This document shows positions 63,301-64,000 of a stretch of DNA of 64,000 nucleotides, in pieces. Each line of letters begins with the position of its first letter. The stretch's first letter is position 1. Source of the stretch: Actinomadura chibensis NBRC 106107 (GTDB taxonomy: Bacteria > Actinomycetota > Actinomycetes > Streptosporangiales > Streptosporangiaceae). The position numbers and the translations under genes were made by a program. The stretch is from NCBI RefSeq assembly GCF_001552135.1, contig NZ_BCQP01000022.1, forward strand, positions 1 to 64,000. The letters run 5' to 3'. Below the pieces are notes generated by a model, which ran no database searches, had not been told where the DNA came from, and saw only the letters and a list, made by a program, of their open reading frames with translations.

Positions 63301-64000
63301 ATGGTGATCGTGCCGACCTCGCCGCCGCCCGCCGCCACGCCGCGTCCGGCGGAGCTTGACGCGGTCTTGGAGAGGATCACATACGCCAACGAGGACACCG
63401 GCTACACCGTGGCGCGCGTCGCGACCGCCAAGACCGGGAGCGACCTGCTGACCGTCGTCGGGGCGCTGCTCGGCGCGCAGGTCGGGGAGAGCCTGCGGCT
63501 CGTCGGCCGGTGGCGCTCGCACCCGAAGTACGGGCGGCAGTTCGAGGTCGAGTCGTACACGACCGTCCTGCCGGCGACGATCCAGGGCATCCGCCGCTAC
63601 CTCGGCTCCGGCATGATCAAGGGGATCGGCCCGGTGATGGCCGACCGGATGGTCGGCCATTTCGGCACCGACATCCTGCGCGTCATCGAGGAGGAGCCGG
63701 AGCGGCTCGTCGAGGTCCCCGGCCTCGGCCCCAAGCGGACGAAGCGCATCGGCGAGGCGTGGGAGGAGCAGAAGGCCATCAAGGAGGTGATGGTCTTCCT
63801 CCAGGGCGTCGGGGTGTCGACGTCCCTGGCCGTCCGCATCTACAAGCAGTACGGGGACGCGTCGATCGAGACCGTCCGCAAGGAGCCGTACCGGCTCGCG
63901 TCGGACGTGTGGGGCATCGGGTTCAAGACCGCCGACACGATCGCGCAGGCCGTCGGCATCCCGCACGACAGCCCGGAGCGGATCAAGGCGGGCCTCCAGT
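63301..64000 (+). CDS. recD2: RecD2-like SF1B helicase (5' end, truncated by window)
   Basis: The first 233 codons show the RecD2 N-terminus: an OB-like region (LERITYANEDTGYTVARVAT), WRSHPKYGRQFEVESYTTVL, GSGMIKGIGPVMADRMVGHF, and helix-hairpin-helix motifs (VEVPGLGPKRTKRIGEAW and DVWGIGFKTADTIAQAVGI). The Walker A motif lies beyond the window. RecD2 is a 5'-3' DNA helicase in DNA repair that works without RecBC. The start is ATG 63301 or GTG 63310, with no clear ribosome site, so the transcript may be leaderless. It diverges from the M28 peptidase over 113 bp. Confidence 0.9.
   Translation, partial: MVIVPTSPPPAATPRPAELDAVLERITYANEDTGYTVARVATAKTGSDLLTVVGALLGAQVGESLRLVGRWRSHPKYGRQFEVESYTTVLPATIQGIRRYLGSGMIKGIGPVMADRMVGHFGTDILRVIEEEPERLVEVPGLGPKRTKRIGEAWEEQKAIKEVMVFLQGVGVSTSLAVRIYKQYGDASIETVRKEPYRLASDVWGIGFKTADTIAQAVGIPHDSPERIKAGLQ

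Overview
The window is about 64 kb of very GC-rich DNA with strong third-position GC bias, frequent GTG starts, many 4-bp start/stop overlaps (ATGA or GTGA), and actinobacterial families (LAL regulator, F420/PPOX enzyme, DnaE2-ImuB-ImuA' mutasome, actinobacterial LexA box, DUF2581-like PH protein). It fits an actinomycete chromosome, possibly Thermomonosporaceae (Actinomadura-like); the family assignment is inference. I see no tRNA, rRNA, CRISPR array, transposase or phage gene. The first and last genes are cut by the window edges.

Layout. 1-9.4 kb: end of a GAF/winged-helix type regulator, a histidine phosphatase, two small membrane proteins, a NERD-domain protein, the helicase HrpB, and a TetR regulator divergent from a DrrA/DrrB-like ABC exporter with paired operator-like dyads between them. 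9.5-15.3 kb: an anti-sigma/ECF sigma pair with a candidate autoregulated promoter, a cyclase-fold-like protein, an F420/PPOX enzyme, a PHP metallohydrolase and an SRPBCC protein. 15.4-22.1 kb: a GMC oxidoreductase and an alpha/beta hydrolase translated together, followed on the map by a large LuxR-type ATPase regulator.

22.5-44.6 kb: the centrepiece, an L-rhamnose utilisation locus arranged around a divergent promoter region at about 27.9-28.2 kb. Leftward: LacI repressor, LutA, LutB, LutC and rhamnulokinase. Rightward: ABC importer (ATPase, two permeases, lipoprotein), mutarotase, L-rhamnose isomerase, GH78 alpha-L-rhamnosidase, and a fused rhamnulose-1-phosphate aldolase/lactaldehyde dehydrogenase. 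A sugar-isomerase-family protein and a second exported GH78 enzyme follow. Together these genes would release rhamnose from glycosides, import, isomerise, phosphorylate and cleave it, then oxidise the lactaldehyde to lactate and on to pyruvate. Operator-like AAAACGTT sites lie at both promoters, and one lies inside the ATPase gene.

44.6-64 kb: DinB-like protein, acetamidase, aldo/keto reductase, ribokinase-type kinase, PH-domain protein, Ppx/GppA phosphatase, MMPL transporter, a Ser/Thr kinase with a C-terminal beta-propeller, the SOS mutagenesis operon imuA'-imuB-dnaE2 behind a perfect LexA box, MtnA with a perfect 13-bp hairpin in its leader, a PSMA-like M28 peptidase and the start of RecD2.

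A G/C-run palindromic repeat family recurs four times (plus one partial copy), three times inside coding sequence and once over a translation start.
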